DNA of 64,000 nt from Sphingobacterium sp. (lineage in GTDB: Bacteria > Bacteroidota > Bacteroidia > Sphingobacteriales > Sphingobacteriaceae), in contig JAITTY010000011.1 in NCBI GenBank assembly GCA_031286695.1, forward strand, positions 620,001 through 684,000, read 5' to 3'. The notes under the pieces were generated by a model. The model made no database searches, had not been told where the DNA came from, and was given only the letters and a program-made list of their open reading frames with translations. How positions within the stretch are numbered: the first letter of the stretch is position 1; every line of letters begins with the position of its first letter. The translations under genes and the position numbers were made by a program. Of this stretch, positions 10,101 through 18,508 are shown piece by piece.

Positions 10101-10799
10101 GGCAAACCCCATAGAGGTTTGTATTCGCTGGATTTTGATAAATTGGCCGCCAATGGTGGTTACCCAACCTACGTTGGTACCGACGGAAGTCCGGGTGAAA
10201 CCTATTTCTGGTTTCAGGACGATCAAACTCAGTTTCTTAAATATGAGGGACCTGTGGACCCGACGCTTGCCGGAGGTTATTACAACCGGCTAGAGTACAA
10301 AAATTTTAGTCTTTCCTTTTTGCTGAAATTTGGACTGGGCAATATGGTTCGTCTACAGCCTAACTATTCGCCCGTTTATCTGGATATGTACAATGTATCA
10401 AGAGAATTGATCAACCGCTTTATCTATAAAGGGGATGAATATTTAACGGTAATTCCATCTACACTGGACGGACTAACGGCTGAGTTTGACGTGATTAATG
10501 CTGCTGGAAATCGTACGGCATCTGTTTATTCTTATAATGCATATAACTACTCATCGGAACGTGTTGCTAAGGGAGATTATCTACGTTTATCACAAATTTC
10601 AGTCGGATATAATATTCCCAAATCTGTTGTCAGCAAAATTAAATTTAGGACTGCGCAGGTAAATTTGGTGGGCAATAACCTTTGGTTGATTTACTCTGAT
10701 AAAAAACTAAATGGAGTCGATCCGGAGTTCTATAACAATGGAGGGGTAGCCTTACCAGTTCCAAAACAAGTGACTCTATCTGTAAAATTGGGATTCTAA
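7104..10799 (+). CDS. SusC/RagA-family TonB-dependent receptor with STN domain (copy 1)
   Basis: A 1231-residue outer-membrane transporter for TonB-driven substrate uptake that also signals through its STN domain. In order: signal peptide within residues 26-43, STN domain (48-118, with IEEALNAISKQSNLQLFYGE), carboxypeptidase-regulatory-like beta-sandwich (134-205), a Ton-box-like stretch (LDEVNVIATGY, 210-220), plug domain (about 225-350, with IRVRGATSL and IESITVLKDAAATAMYGA) and a beta-barrel to the C-terminal aromatic residue (SVKLGF). I kept the upstream ATG because the 25-residue N-terminal extension is closely matched in the paralogue at 18610. It lies 157 bp after fecR and 11 bp before susD. 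The substrate is not identifiable. Confidence 0.95.
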   Translation: MNNLPFGKTWRLIPHDPRFCKPLRIMKISTCLLFAFVTGVQANGLAQKVTLKMKNARIEEALNAISKQSNLQLFYGENVDSRLRVNVNLKNASVEEALNSVLRNNHIDYKIIANTISVNGEEGVRSERNTQQQVVSGTVKSQDGKGLSGATVTVKGTSISTQTDDLGNFKINAATSAVLVVRYVGFGTREISLEGKSTINVVLTANDFKLDEVNVIATGYQNLDRKFFTGASTKIDAKEAERAGVPDVSRMLEGQAAGVSVQNVSGTFGAAPKIRVRGATSLTGDNKPLWVIDGVILDEAVNISNEALSTGDANTLLGSSVAGLNPDDIESITVLKDAAATAMYGAAAMNGVVVVNTKRGKNTEGQVHFNYSGNFTTYIKPNYNQFDIMNSAEQMQLVIDMENKGYLNHSQVSRAGTGGVFTKMYNLMYEYDPSTDSFKLRNDGPSRYNFLQRYANVNTDWFDLLFRNSFVQDHSLSMSTGTAKAQNYASTSFMNDPGYTIGNQAKRFTANIRNNYKISDKLSTEFIFQGNIRDQKTPGTLNRNSDAVYGSYSRDFDINPYSYALNTSRIITAYDENGDREYFTRDYAPFNIFNELDNNYIKLKLMDIKVQAGITYKILPSLTYSANGMYRYYNSERQHMITENANLSKAYRANQDQTVNSGNRFLYADPDFPNTDKYVILPSGGFFNVANNNMISYYMRHNLEFNKKWNDHTMNLFGTYELQYADKQSHDFNGPGIEYGNGNLVLPTYRYYKKQIESGDSPFAMNYTYDRKLAYALRGAYNYKDKYSFNFTTRYDGANKMGRTNVARWLPTWNLSAAWDIDQENFFNRDNKILSRARLRGTYGLVANMGNASNSSAVFYNAITYRPYDGEKEGKINISGLENSELTWEKMYELNIGTDLGFLNNRIDLNFDYYRRNIFDLIGPIRTSGIGGQFEKLANYADMQGRGVDIQLGGYPFKDPDGFTWRTQLTLGFNKTKITKLNVTRNIWNLISGEGGAMVGKPHRGLYSLDFDKLAANGGYPTYVGTDGSPGETYFWFQDDQTQFLKYEGPVDPTLAGGYYNRLEYKNFSLSFLLKFGLGNMVRLQPNYSPVYLDMYNVSRELINRFIYKGDEYLTVIPSTLDGLTAEFDVINAAGNRTASVYSYNAYNYSSERVAKGDYLRLSQISVGYNIPKSVVSKIKFRTAQVNLVGNNLWLIYSDKKLNGVDPEFYNNGGVALPVPKQVTLSVKLGF

Positions 10800-10810
10800 A
10801 CGATTAAATT

Positions 10811-12283
10811 ATGAAACTTACAAATCTTAAATATCTATTCATTTCTTCTACGCTGCTGTTGAGCGGTTGTAACAAATATCTGGACCAGCAACCGGATATG
10901 CGTGCGGAGATTAATACGGTTGATAAAGTCAAACGACTGATTACTTCAGCCTATCCTTTTGGTAATTATCTTGCTATGGCCGAAACCTATTCAGATAATG
11001 TGGAAGATAAAGGCGTAGGCGGATTATATCAGCCAGTTCCTTCCCTATATAGCTGGCAAGATATCAACAGTAGTGATACAGATAGTCCAAATAGTTACTG
11101 GAATAATTGCTATTCGGCTATTGCAGCGGCTAACCATGCCTTAGCTGCAATTGAAACTAACAATTTCGGAAAAGAGATTGCAGCATTCAAAGGAGAAGCT
11201 TTGGTTGCAAGAGCGTATGCACATTTTATGCTTGTCAATTTCTTTGCTAAGGTCTACGACTATAAAAAGCCGGAGGCAAATACTTCTCCCGGTATTCCCT
11301 ATGTAACTGAACCGGAGACTGTCGTAATCAAACAATATGATCGCGGAACGGTGAAATCCGTCTATGACAATATTCGGAAGGATCTGGAAGAAGGATTGGC
11401 CCTCTTGGACGGAAATCCCGCAGAATGGAACGTCCCTAAGTATCACTTTACACCAGCAGCTGCGCATGCCTTTGCAACACGATTCTATTTGTTTACGGGC
11501 GAATGGCAAAAAGTAGTTGACAATGCCAACAAGATTTTTGCGGGTGGGAATTTTGCGGGAAAATTGATACCTTATAACTCCACATTCAAGAAAATGACTT
11601 TTGAAGAGGTGCATACGGTCTTTTCCAAAGCCGATCAACCTTATAGCTTGTTGATAAATGAAACTTACAGTGGTTATCAACGTTGGTGGGATAATCGTTT
11701 TGCGATGGGGATCAATGTGTTCCAAAAGATATATAATGGTAACACCGCTGCTGGCGCTAAGTTCTATAATTTCGGTGTCTCCTATGGTGCTCCACACTAT
11801 ACTACTTATATCTGGAAGGAATTCTGGTACGTTACAAACGCAACTGCAAACACAGGGTTTCCTATGCTTATGGTTCCTGTGTTAATTACTGATGAAGCAC
11901 TGATGAATCGAGCGGAGGCTTATTTGGAACTTGGAAATAATGCAGCTGGTATTGCCGATATGAATTTAATGGCAAGTAATCGAATTGACGGTTACAATCC
12001 TACAAACCACGCAGTAACGGCTGCTAAATCCAAAGCATTTTTTGGCGTTCAAGATGATAAAGAAGCACTTATTCAAACGGTGCTACAATTTAAGCAAGTT
12101 GGATTTATGTCCATGGGCTTACGTTGGTTCGATATTATTCGGAAAGGCATAACAGTGAGACATCTTATTATTGCCAATGATGAGAGTGAGTCTTATATCG
12201 AACTAAAACCTGAGGATCCAAGACGAGTTTTCCAGATCCCACAAGAGGCAAAATTGTCAGGTGTTGAACAAAATCCAAGGTAA
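10811..12283 (+). CDS. SusD/RagB-family nutrient-binding outer membrane lipoprotein (copy 1)
   Basis: A 490-residue surface lipoprotein that should form the lid of the SusC transporter just upstream and bind the substrate. The lipobox is LLLSGC, with Cys20 as the lipidation site, followed by the typical NKYLDQQPD. SusD-type features include the TPR-like helices GEALVARAYAHFMLVNFFAKVY and the C-terminal GLRWFDIIRKG and DPRRVFQIPQEA...NPR. The gap to susC is 11 bp. The gene for the metallohydrolase lipoprotein starts 4 bp after the stop. Confidence 0.95.
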   Translation: MKLTNLKYLFISSTLLLSGCNKYLDQQPDMRAEINTVDKVKRLITSAYPFGNYLAMAETYSDNVEDKGVGGLYQPVPSLYSWQDINSSDTDSPNSYWNNCYSAIAAANHALAAIETNNFGKEIAAFKGEALVARAYAHFMLVNFFAKVYDYKKPEANTSPGIPYVTEPETVVIKQYDRGTVKSVYDNIRKDLEEGLALLDGNPAEWNVPKYHFTPAAAHAFATRFYLFTGEWQKVVDNANKIFAGGNFAGKLIPYNSTFKKMTFEEVHTVFSKADQPYSLLINETYSGYQRWWDNRFAMGINVFQKIYNGNTAAGAKFYNFGVSYGAPHYTTYIWKEFWYVTNATANTGFPMLMVPVLITDEALMNRAEAYLELGNNAAGIADMNLMASNRIDGYNPTNHAVTAAKSKAFFGVQDDKEALIQTVLQFKQVGFMSMGLRWFDIIRKGITVRHLIIANDESESYIELKPEDPRRVFQIPQEAKLSGVEQNPR

Positions 12284-12287
12284 TTTT

Positions 12288-13658
12288 ATGAAAACGATAA
12301 CAAAAACATGTATAATAGTCGGTATAGTTGCTAGTTTATATTCCTGCGTAAAAGAGGAGAAGCTGAATACGAAAATTGAAAATTACGACACCTTTGTTCC
12401 AGGAGCTATTGACGAATGGATTACAAAGAATCTAACCGATCCATATAATATTGAAGTAGTCTATCGGTATCAGCGAAATATGCATGATATCAATAAAAAT
12501 ATAGCACCAGCCGACGAATCTAAGGTTATTCCGCAAATGGATGTGGTAATTAATGGATTCTTGGATGTTTATAAAAAGATCGCCGGAGTACCTTTTATAA
12601 AAGCATATACACCCAAGCAGTTTGCTCTATTTGGCTCGGGAGATTACGATGTGGATGGTTCAGTAAAAGGAGGAACCGCAGACGGAGGTAGACGGATCAC
12701 TTTGTATGGGATTAATAATTTTGACATTGCAAATTCCAATTCTGTAACCGGAAACCTTCAGGTTATTCACCATGAATTTACCCATATCTTAAATCAGATG
12801 AGATTTATTCCTGCTGAGTTTGGAAAAGTTTGTGCGGGAGATTATTACTCGAATTGGACTGCCCAGGAGAATGACCAGGCAAAAGCAAGATCATTGGGCT
12901 TCATTACACCTTATTCGAGAAAATCGATCGGGGAAGATTTTGCTGAAGTCTTATCACATTTAATCGTCGCAGGTCAATTATATTATGATGATTTCGCTTA
13001 CGATAGTGGAAAGGATGCTTACCCTAAGTTTAAACAGAAGGAGGCGATCGTACGGGATTATATGATGCAGAATTTTAACATCGATGTAACACAGTTGCAG
13101 ATTGAATTTCAGCGCGTCATGGCGGAAAAATACAAATCTACCCGCTATACCGCCACAACAGCACTGAGCAATGATTATGTGGGCTCGTTGGACTGGGATA
13201 TCCGAAATACATGGGGGCTAGAAAATACGATTTCCAACAAGCAAAAGGCGCTATTTATGGCAATATTGGATGAGCTTGGTGGATGGACCACCAAATCAAT
13301 GACATTCCAGTTTGTCTCAGCCACAAAGGCGACATTAAACATTGGATTTGGTGACAATAGTGTAACCTACACGGCATCCTATGACTTTGATATTGTAAAA
13401 AACGCAGACAATACATTTAAAATAGCTAAGTCGGCCACCCAAGGGACAGGCAATAATTATGGAAATGGAACCATAGATTGGGTATTAAAAGATACTCAAC
13501 CCCTGATTGATTATTTGGGCAGTACCAGCTTTTCAGCCGACTGGAAACAAGTTGATTTGTCGGTTAACCCAAGTGATTATTTGCAATTTTTGATCTTCAA
13601 AGATGTGAAGGATCCAAATACAACATTTATGGGCAAAGTAAATTTGAGGAAGTATTAA
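12288..13658 (+). CDS. Substrate import-associated zinc metallohydrolase lipoprotein (HExxH, copy 1)
   Basis: A 456-residue putative surface lipoprotein with a zinc-protease signature, of the type known beside SusCD pairs (Putative zinc-binding metallo-peptidase; LP_HExxH_w_tonB). I use the ATG at 12288, which gives MKTITKTCIIVGIVASLYSC with a lipobox cysteine at 20; the frame is open from 12261 inside susD. The catalytic motif is HHEFTHILNQ, with ligands H162 and H166 and catalytic E163. A conserved EDFAE at 216-220 may supply the third ligand, as in gluzincins. About 150 residues beyond the paralogue's end (after about residue 300) form an extra beta-rich C-terminal part. The substrate is unknown; peptide cleavage is inferred. 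Confidence 0.88.
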   Translation: MKTITKTCIIVGIVASLYSCVKEEKLNTKIENYDTFVPGAIDEWITKNLTDPYNIEVVYRYQRNMHDINKNIAPADESKVIPQMDVVINGFLDVYKKIAGVPFIKAYTPKQFALFGSGDYDVDGSVKGGTADGGRRITLYGINNFDIANSNSVTGNLQVIHHEFTHILNQMRFIPAEFGKVCAGDYYSNWTAQENDQAKARSLGFITPYSRKSIGEDFAEVLSHLIVAGQLYYDDFAYDSGKDAYPKFKQKEAIVRDYMMQNFNIDVTQLQIEFQRVMAEKYKSTRYTATTALSNDYVGSLDWDIRNTWGLENTISNKQKALFMAILDELGGWTTKSMTFQFVSATKATLNIGFGDNSVTYTASYDFDIVKNADNTFKIAKSATQGTGNNYGNGTIDWVLKDTQPLIDYLGSTSFSADWKQVDLSVNPSDYLQFLIFKDVKDPNTTFMGKVNLRKY

Positions 13659-13661
13659 ATT

Positions 13662-14993
13662 ATGAAAAAGATATTTTATTTAATGTTTTTGGTCCTATTA
13701 GCTTTCAGTTGTAGCAAACCAAAAGAGATTGATCCCATATTCGGTAGTCCCGATGATAGGATTTCCGATACATTGCAGTATGTAAAAAAGACATTGGTGG
13801 ATGCACCATATGGATGGAAAGCCTATACCACTACGGAGATATCCAAAGGTGGATACGGCTTCTATATGCAGTTTGGTGAAAATGATCGATTAAAGATGAT
13901 TGCGGATTTGAACGAGACTACAGCTTCGGTAATAAAAGAGTCCACTTATCGCATACGTCAGATTATGTATGCTACGCTCTCTTTTGACACGTATAACTAT
14001 ATTACTATGTTGCAAGACCCAGATCCTAGTGTTTATGGAGGAACAGCTGGGAAAGGGCATGGTAGCGACAATGAATACGATTACGTGAAGACCCATGGCG
14101 ATACCTTGTTTTTTCAGGGGCGGAAGTTTATTAAACCGCTAATTCTGGTGAAAGCAAAAGAAGAGGAAGCAAAAAAATATACATCCAAGGGTTATCTGGA
14201 TGTGATTAATAAAAATAAAGCATTTTTTAAGAAAAACCCGTTGACTTCCATTGTTGTGGGGAATGTGGAAGCAGAATTAGCATTTGGTTTTCGAACCAAA
14301 AGAATGTCTATTATTACAGCCAATTCAGATGGAAGTTTTTCTTCTTCCTTTGTTGAATTTTGTAATACAATTGACGGTCTTGAAATCGTTGGCGGAGTGC
14401 TGATAAATAATGTTCAACTAAAACGTTTCATATGGAAGGACGAGAATTCTCTTGTCGGTATTGACAAAGATGGTAAGGAATATGCATTGAAAATTAATTC
14501 TTCTTCTGTTGTTCCATATCTTACAGCGTTAGGTGCAAGTTTCTCTGTGATTACAATCCCGGATGTGACCACGTATAATGGCTGGAGTACAAATTTTGCA
14601 ACGCGTAAGGCACAAGCAAAAGCTGGAATTAACAGATGGGGTTTTGATGGAGTTAATTTCTTTATTTTAAGGACTATAGATTTTAAATTCCAGTCCGTTA
14701 ATAAAAGAATGACTATTGTGTTTAATACGACATATGAAGGTTCGAAGACATTCAACTTAACTTATAACTATACCTATACGGTTGAAAACGGTAAATTTAA
14801 GTTTACGTTAAGTGGAACACCTTCGGGGAATGATGGAGCTCTTTACAACGATGTACGCTATTTACTGCAGGAACGGATCAATGTTGATACATTTGAACTC
14901 GGGTATTTCGTGAATTCTGAAACTGGGGAAGTTATGTCTCAATTTAAGAGCATAGAGCATCCTGATTTTTATTTTACAGGCCAAAATAATTAG
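13662..14993 (+). CDS. DUF4302-like lipoprotein (copy 1)
   Basis: A 443-residue exported lipoprotein with a lipobox (LLAFSC, Cys17) and no recognised catalytic motif. It starts 3 bp after the metallohydrolase gene and so is co-transcribed. The N-terminal part, with GSPDDRISDTLQYVKKTLVDAPYGWKAY, GGYGFYMQF, LSFDTYN and GRKF, matches the paralogue at 24788 and looks like DUF4302, a domain found next to SusCD loci. It is about 150 residues longer than that paralogue at the C-terminus. The role is unknown; surface binding of the substrate is a guess from context. Confidence 0.8.
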   Translation: MKKIFYLMFLVLLAFSCSKPKEIDPIFGSPDDRISDTLQYVKKTLVDAPYGWKAYTTTEISKGGYGFYMQFGENDRLKMIADLNETTASVIKESTYRIRQIMYATLSFDTYNYITMLQDPDPSVYGGTAGKGHGSDNEYDYVKTHGDTLFFQGRKFIKPLILVKAKEEEAKKYTSKGYLDVINKNKAFFKKNPLTSIVVGNVEAELAFGFRTKRMSIITANSDGSFSSSFVEFCNTIDGLEIVGGVLINNVQLKRFIWKDENSLVGIDKDGKEYALKINSSSVVPYLTALGASFSVITIPDVTTYNGWSTNFATRKAQAKAGINRWGFDGVNFFILRTIDFKFQSVNKRMTIVFNTTYEGSKTFNLTYNYTYTVENGKFKFTLSGTPSGNDGALYNDVRYLLQERINVDTFELGYFVNSETGEVMSQFKSIEHPDFYFTGQNN

Positions 14994-15002
14994 TATTTCA
15001 AT

Positions 15003-15038
15003 TCAGTATCGATCAGGCGGTGGTTTGGTCGATACTGA
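15003..15038 (+). terminator. Hairpin at the end of import locus 1
   Basis: A 13-bp stem pairs 15003-15015 with 15026-15038 (core AGTATCGATCA / TGGTCGATACT, one G-U wobble), with a 10-nt loop. It starts 9 bp after the DUF4302 stop. A weak T-rich stretch (ATTTCTATTT) follows. Probably the operon's 3' end structure or terminator. Confidence 0.6.
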
Positions 15039-15082
15039 TATTTCTATTTATGATAATAAGGCTAAGCCAAGTGTGCAAGATT

Positions 15083-15895
15083 ATGATGAAACTTCCCAAC
15101 GTGCTTATCTATTTTTCAGTTTTTATTTTTTGTGCTTGTCATCGGCATAAACACGAAATAAAAACTGAAATTGTCGGCAAAGTACCCATATCATCGCCCT
15201 TTTATGTCGATTTGTACAATTTTGAAACAGGTAAAAAGATGATGTCGGATACGTTAGATCAAGAAAATTTTACGTTAACTGTTAGATCGCTTCCAAAAGG
15301 TATTTACCAATTGGTTTTTTCGTGGGAGAGGGATGTCGTGAAGCCACAAGAGATGGAGAGATTTGCCCGTCAACCTGAACTCGGTGCGCCAAAATATTAT
15401 ATGTCGACCACGTTTTGGTTAGATCCCGTTGAGGCCGGCAAATATAATTTCTTAATTGAAAGTCCCGGTACACAAGCCGAGTTAGAAGAATTCTTGTTGG
15501 CTAAAAATGGAAGCGAATCTGTTAAACTGAAGGTTATATCGGATGGGAAAAACAATAAGATCTATAATAAATATTTAATATTGGTGGATCGTTATAAGGC
15601 AAAAAACCGATTTCAAAAAGACAGTCTCCAACAAGTAGCTGTACATTGTAGCAATCTTAAATTATGGCGAGAAGCAGATCGATTGCGGGGACTTTTAGCA
15701 AAAGACTGGTTGATTAATGTGGAGAATGAATTGTTAGCCGAAGAAATCGATTTTATGAAACGGAATATTGACGATGAGGTCGTTTATCGTATTTATCAGA
15801 TTCAGCTAAATAGTGAAAAGGATATCAAACGTTATAGTGAAGTATATAACCTATTTCCATTGAGTGTAAGGCAGAATTTGGCTGCCAAAAATTAA
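15083..15895 (+). CDS. Exported lipoprotein with DUF4369-like N-terminal region
   Basis: A 270-residue predicted lipoprotein. The frame opens at a GTG at 15020, but the ATG at 15083 (MMKLPNVLIYFSVFIFCAC) gives a proper signal sequence and a lipobox ending in C19. Residues about 28-140 (EIVGKVPISSPFYVDLYNFETGKKM, TLTVRSLPKGIYQLVF) resemble DUF4369, a small beta-sandwich often at the N-terminus of Bacteroidota thioredoxin-like proteins. No thioredoxin domain or CXXC motif follows; the rest is helical and charged. It lies between the two import loci and has no counterpart after locus 2. Function unknown. Confidence 0.65.
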   Translation: MMKLPNVLIYFSVFIFCACHRHKHEIKTEIVGKVPISSPFYVDLYNFETGKKMMSDTLDQENFTLTVRSLPKGIYQLVFSWERDVVKPQEMERFARQPELGAPKYYMSTTFWLDPVEAGKYNFLIESPGTQAELEEFLLAKNGSESVKLKVISDGKNNKIYNKYLILVDRYKAKNRFQKDSLQQVAVHCSNLKLWREADRLRGLLAKDWLINVENELLAEEIDFMKRNIDDEVVYRIYQIQLNSEKDIKRYSEVYNLFPLSVRQNLAAKN

Positions 15896-15925
15896 AATAA
15901 TTGATCTATTAAAAAATCATTAGTT

Positions 15926-16366
15926 ATGAAAGAAGTCTTTAGAACACACATAAATTTCGGAAGCTATATCTGGGGTGTTGCTATGATCCTATTTATTGTA
16001 ATGATATCTTATGAAGGACTTGAAAAGGGACTCTATATGGGTACATTCCTCTTGTTTGGTGTATTTGCATTAACCTGGTATTTTACCTTCTTTTTTAAAC
16101 GGTATTGGATTGAAGGTGATAAGCTTTTTATTAAGACCGTCTCAGGTACAAAGTCTGTAGATATTACTTCTATACGCAAATTAGAAACTGACAAGGTAGA
16201 CTGGTTTGGAACGATGAGACTTACAATTTTAAGACCCTATAGAAAAGGTATGTTGTTACATTATAATTTGGCTGACGATATATTCGTCGATCCTGAAAAT
16301 CCCACTCAGTTTATTGATAAATTAAAACAGATTGCTCCGAACATCGATGTGATAGAAGGGAAATAA
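15926..16366 (+). CDS. Small membrane protein with bacterial PH-like domain
   Basis: A 146-residue protein with two predicted membrane helices (about 14-31 and 36-57) followed by a cytoplasmic beta-rich domain. The pattern WIEGDKLFIKTVSGTKSVDITSIRKLE and the ending VDPENPTQFIDKLKQIAPNI resemble bacterial PH domains of the bPH_4 kind. It lies 30 bp downstream of the lipoprotein gene and may be co-transcribed with it. Function unknown. Confidence 0.65.
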   Translation: MKEVFRTHINFGSYIWGVAMILFIVMISYEGLEKGLYMGTFLLFGVFALTWYFTFFFKRYWIEGDKLFIKTVSGTKSVDITSIRKLETDKVDWFGTMRLTILRPYRKGMLLHYNLADDIFVDPENPTQFIDKLKQIAPNIDVIEGK

Positions 16367-16699
16367 TCATTCATCTGGAATATAAGTTTAAAAAAAGGTT
16401 ATATAGTCTTTTTGTTACAATTAAATTAACTTTTTGGGGACAATCTCGTTTTGTGATGTGGTCCTCATTTTTTGTTTTACTTTGTTTAAAGTAATTATTC
16501 TTTTGTTTTTTATTGCTGATTTTCTGCGTTTAGAAGGATAGAGAAGTAGAAGAAATTCTCCTTGGTAACTTTTTTGTGTAAATAATAAAAAATATTTAGC
16601 ACTTTTACCAAACAATTATTAATCACTTATTTTAAGTGTACACATATTCCCTAAAATGTCCCCTACAAATTACAATTTGTAGTTACGGAATGTCTAACT
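16367..16699. other. Intergenic region before the second import locus
   Basis: 333 bp, strongly AT-rich, without a credible ORF. It contains CACTTA/TAAGTG (near 16624-16638) and the perfect inverted repeat 16663-16682 just upstream of the second sigma gene. I found no clean match to the Bacteroidota -7/-33 pattern here. Confidence 0.5.
16663..16682 (+). promoter_or_regulatory. Perfect inverted repeat upstream of sigma copy 2
   Basis: CTACAAATT (16663-16671) and AATTTGTAG (16674-16682) form a 9-bp inverted repeat with a 2-bp spacer, ending 17 bp before the ATG of the sigma gene. The geometry suits a repressor operator better than a terminator. No counterpart lies before sigma copy 1. Confidence 0.4.
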
Positions 16700-17227
16700 A
16701 TGCAGAAGGAAGAAGTATTATTTAAAACACACTATAATGGACTGTGCCACTTTGCCTGGAAAATTGTCGGTGATTTAGCTGTGGCAGAGGATCTTGTGCA
16801 AGATGCTTTTGTTGCTTATTTTAAAAACCCTGGGCAAATCAGTGACAATGAGATTGCGATTAAGAATTACTTGTATAGTTCGGTTCGTTTCGCCTGTTAC
16901 AATCATATTCGTCACGAAAAAGTACAACAGCGATATTGGAATGTTGTCGGATTTACAGAGGAGGATAATATTGCTCTTGAATTAAACATGATTCATAGTG
17001 AGGCCATTCAAGAAATTTACAAAATTATTGAACAGATGCCGTCCTCTTGTCAACAGGTTTTTCGCCTTGGATATTTGGAAGGCTTGTCTAATCTTGAAAT
17101 AACCCATGAATTGAAAATTAGTATCAATACCGTAAAAACCCAAAAACAACGCGGTATGAAAATGCTCTTAAAACGGCTAAATCCTGAGTTTTTACCCCTT
17201 ATTATTTTTTTGTTAAAAAATATTTAA
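16700..17227 (+). CDS. RNA polymerase ECF-type sigma-70 factor (FecI-like, copy 2)
   Basis: A 175-residue ECF sigma factor and paralogue of 5221-5742. Region 2 is seen in HYNGLCHFAWKIVGDLAVAE and DLVQDAFVAYF. Region 4 contains GLSNLEITHELKISINTVKT. The C-terminal PEFLPLIIFLLKNI matches copy 1 apart from two extra residues. The fecR gene starts 46 bp downstream. Region 4 differs between the copies at only a few positions, so the two factors may recognise similar promoters and cross-talk. Confidence 0.93.
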   Translation: MQKEEVLFKTHYNGLCHFAWKIVGDLAVAEDLVQDAFVAYFKNPGQISDNEIAIKNYLYSSVRFACYNHIRHEKVQQRYWNVVGFTEEDNIALELNMIHSEAIQEIYKIIEQMPSSCQQVFRLGYLEGLSNLEITHELKISINTVKTQKQRGMKMLLKRLNPEFLPLIIFLLKNI

Positions 17228-17228
17228 A

Positions 17229-17241
17229 TTCTTGTCACCCT
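17229..17241 (+). promoter_or_regulatory. Conserved 13-bp motif before fecR (copy 2)
   Basis: TTCTTGTCACCCT, identical to 5750-5762 and placed exactly 32 nt before the fecR ATG (17274). See copy 1 for the alternatives. Confidence 0.5.
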
Positions 17242-17273
17242 TTTTCCTGGCTTAAGTTTCTTTACTATACAAA

Positions 17274-18425
17274 ATGGAAGAAAACTCAGGACATATCTCT
17301 CAGCTGCTTCAAAAATTTCTATTTGGTCAATTGACTGATGTAGAAAAAGTAGAATTTGAAGAATGGCTACAAGCTAATGACCAAAATAGACGGCTTTTAG
17401 AATCCTTTCGAAAAGCGAAGAATATCGAACAAGATTTAGCTATTGTTAAGCAGTTGGATGCAAATAGAGCATGGCAAAAACTTAACAACAAGAATGAAAA
17501 GTCTAATCATAAATGGTTTATCGGGATTGCGGCATCATTACTCCTTTTGGCTAGTTTTTTCTATCTGTGGCAGAGTAACCATTTGCAAACTGATGATGAT
17601 ACCGTATATACCTCGGCTTCGTATTTGGTGCAAGATGTCGAACCGGCACGGAGTGGCGCCATCTTGCAGCTGTCAAATGGTGAAAAAATTGCGCTTAATG
17701 ACAAAACTTCGAAGACATATGATAGCAATAAAACATTTGTAGGAAACGGGAGGGAATTAGTCATTAAAAATAATAAAAGCCAGCGTGAATCTCGTTTGAA
17801 TTCGCTCATTGTGCCGCGTGCAAGTTTTTACAAAATTACATTGAGTGATGGTACCAGAGTATGGGTCAATGCGCAGTCTAATCTAAAATTTCCAGCACAG
17901 TTCTCCGAAAATGAAAGAAGGGTTAGTTTGGAAGGAGAAGCTTACTTTGAAGTGGCACATGACGCTAAAAAGCCTTTTTTTGTTGAGTCAAAAGCAGGTG
18001 AAATCAAAGTATTGGGTACGCATTTCAATGTATTTGCTTATCACGACGACATCCGTGCAACTTTAGTGGAGGGAAAGGTTGAAGTAAGACAGCATGAGAA
18101 TAAACTGGAACTGAATCCGGGAGAGTTTGCTTCCCTTTCGAAAAATAATATGATAAAGGGGAATGCTGATATTCAGCAGGATTTAGCTTGGCATAACAAT
18201 GAATTTTACTTTAAAAAGGAAACGATTGTAAATATTGCCCATCAATTGTCCCGATGGTACGATCTGGATGTAAAATTTAGAGGTAATGTGCAACTCAGCA
18301 AAGAATATAGCGGTAGTATACAACGCGATGTAAAGCTTTCTCAAGTGTTGGAGATGTTATCGTATGTCAGTGATCTTCGATTTGAAGTTCACGGTAAGGA
18401 ATTGATTATTGAGAACAAAAGCTAA
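17274..18425 (+). CDS. FecR family anti-sigma factor (copy 2)
   Basis: A 383-residue inner-membrane anti-sigma factor, the same length as copy 1. The cytoplasmic N-terminus shares LLESFRKAKNIEQDL with copy 1. One membrane helix lies at about 82-99 (FIGIAASLLLLASFFYLW). The periplasmic FecR domain has SFYKITLSDGTRVWVNAQS and RRVSLEGEAYFEVAHDA. The C-terminal DUF4974-like domain has RDVKLSQVLEMLSYVSDL. It should relay the signal from the STN domain of the SusC encoded at 18610 to sigma copy 2. Confidence 0.95.
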   Translation: MEENSGHISQLLQKFLFGQLTDVEKVEFEEWLQANDQNRRLLESFRKAKNIEQDLAIVKQLDANRAWQKLNNKNEKSNHKWFIGIAASLLLLASFFYLWQSNHLQTDDDTVYTSASYLVQDVEPARSGAILQLSNGEKIALNDKTSKTYDSNKTFVGNGRELVIKNNKSQRESRLNSLIVPRASFYKITLSDGTRVWVNAQSNLKFPAQFSENERRVSLEGEAYFEVAHDAKKPFFVESKAGEIKVLGTHFNVFAYHDDIRATLVEGKVEVRQHENKLELNPGEFASLSKNNMIKGNADIQQDLAWHNNEFYFKKETIVNIAHQLSRWYDLDVKFRGNVQLSKEYSGSIQRDVKLSQVLEMLSYVSDLRFEVHGKELIIENKS

Positions 18426-18508
18426 CTTATTTTAAAACATAAAACTAATTCAGCGAGGCTTATGATATAATATTACTATCCAATCATTAAAGTGCCCCCA
18501 AAAAAAGA

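Noticed and set aside
11141..11797. Minus-strand 218-codon frame inside susD copy 1
   Set aside because: Antisense to a clear SusD protein; a shadow of a real gene.
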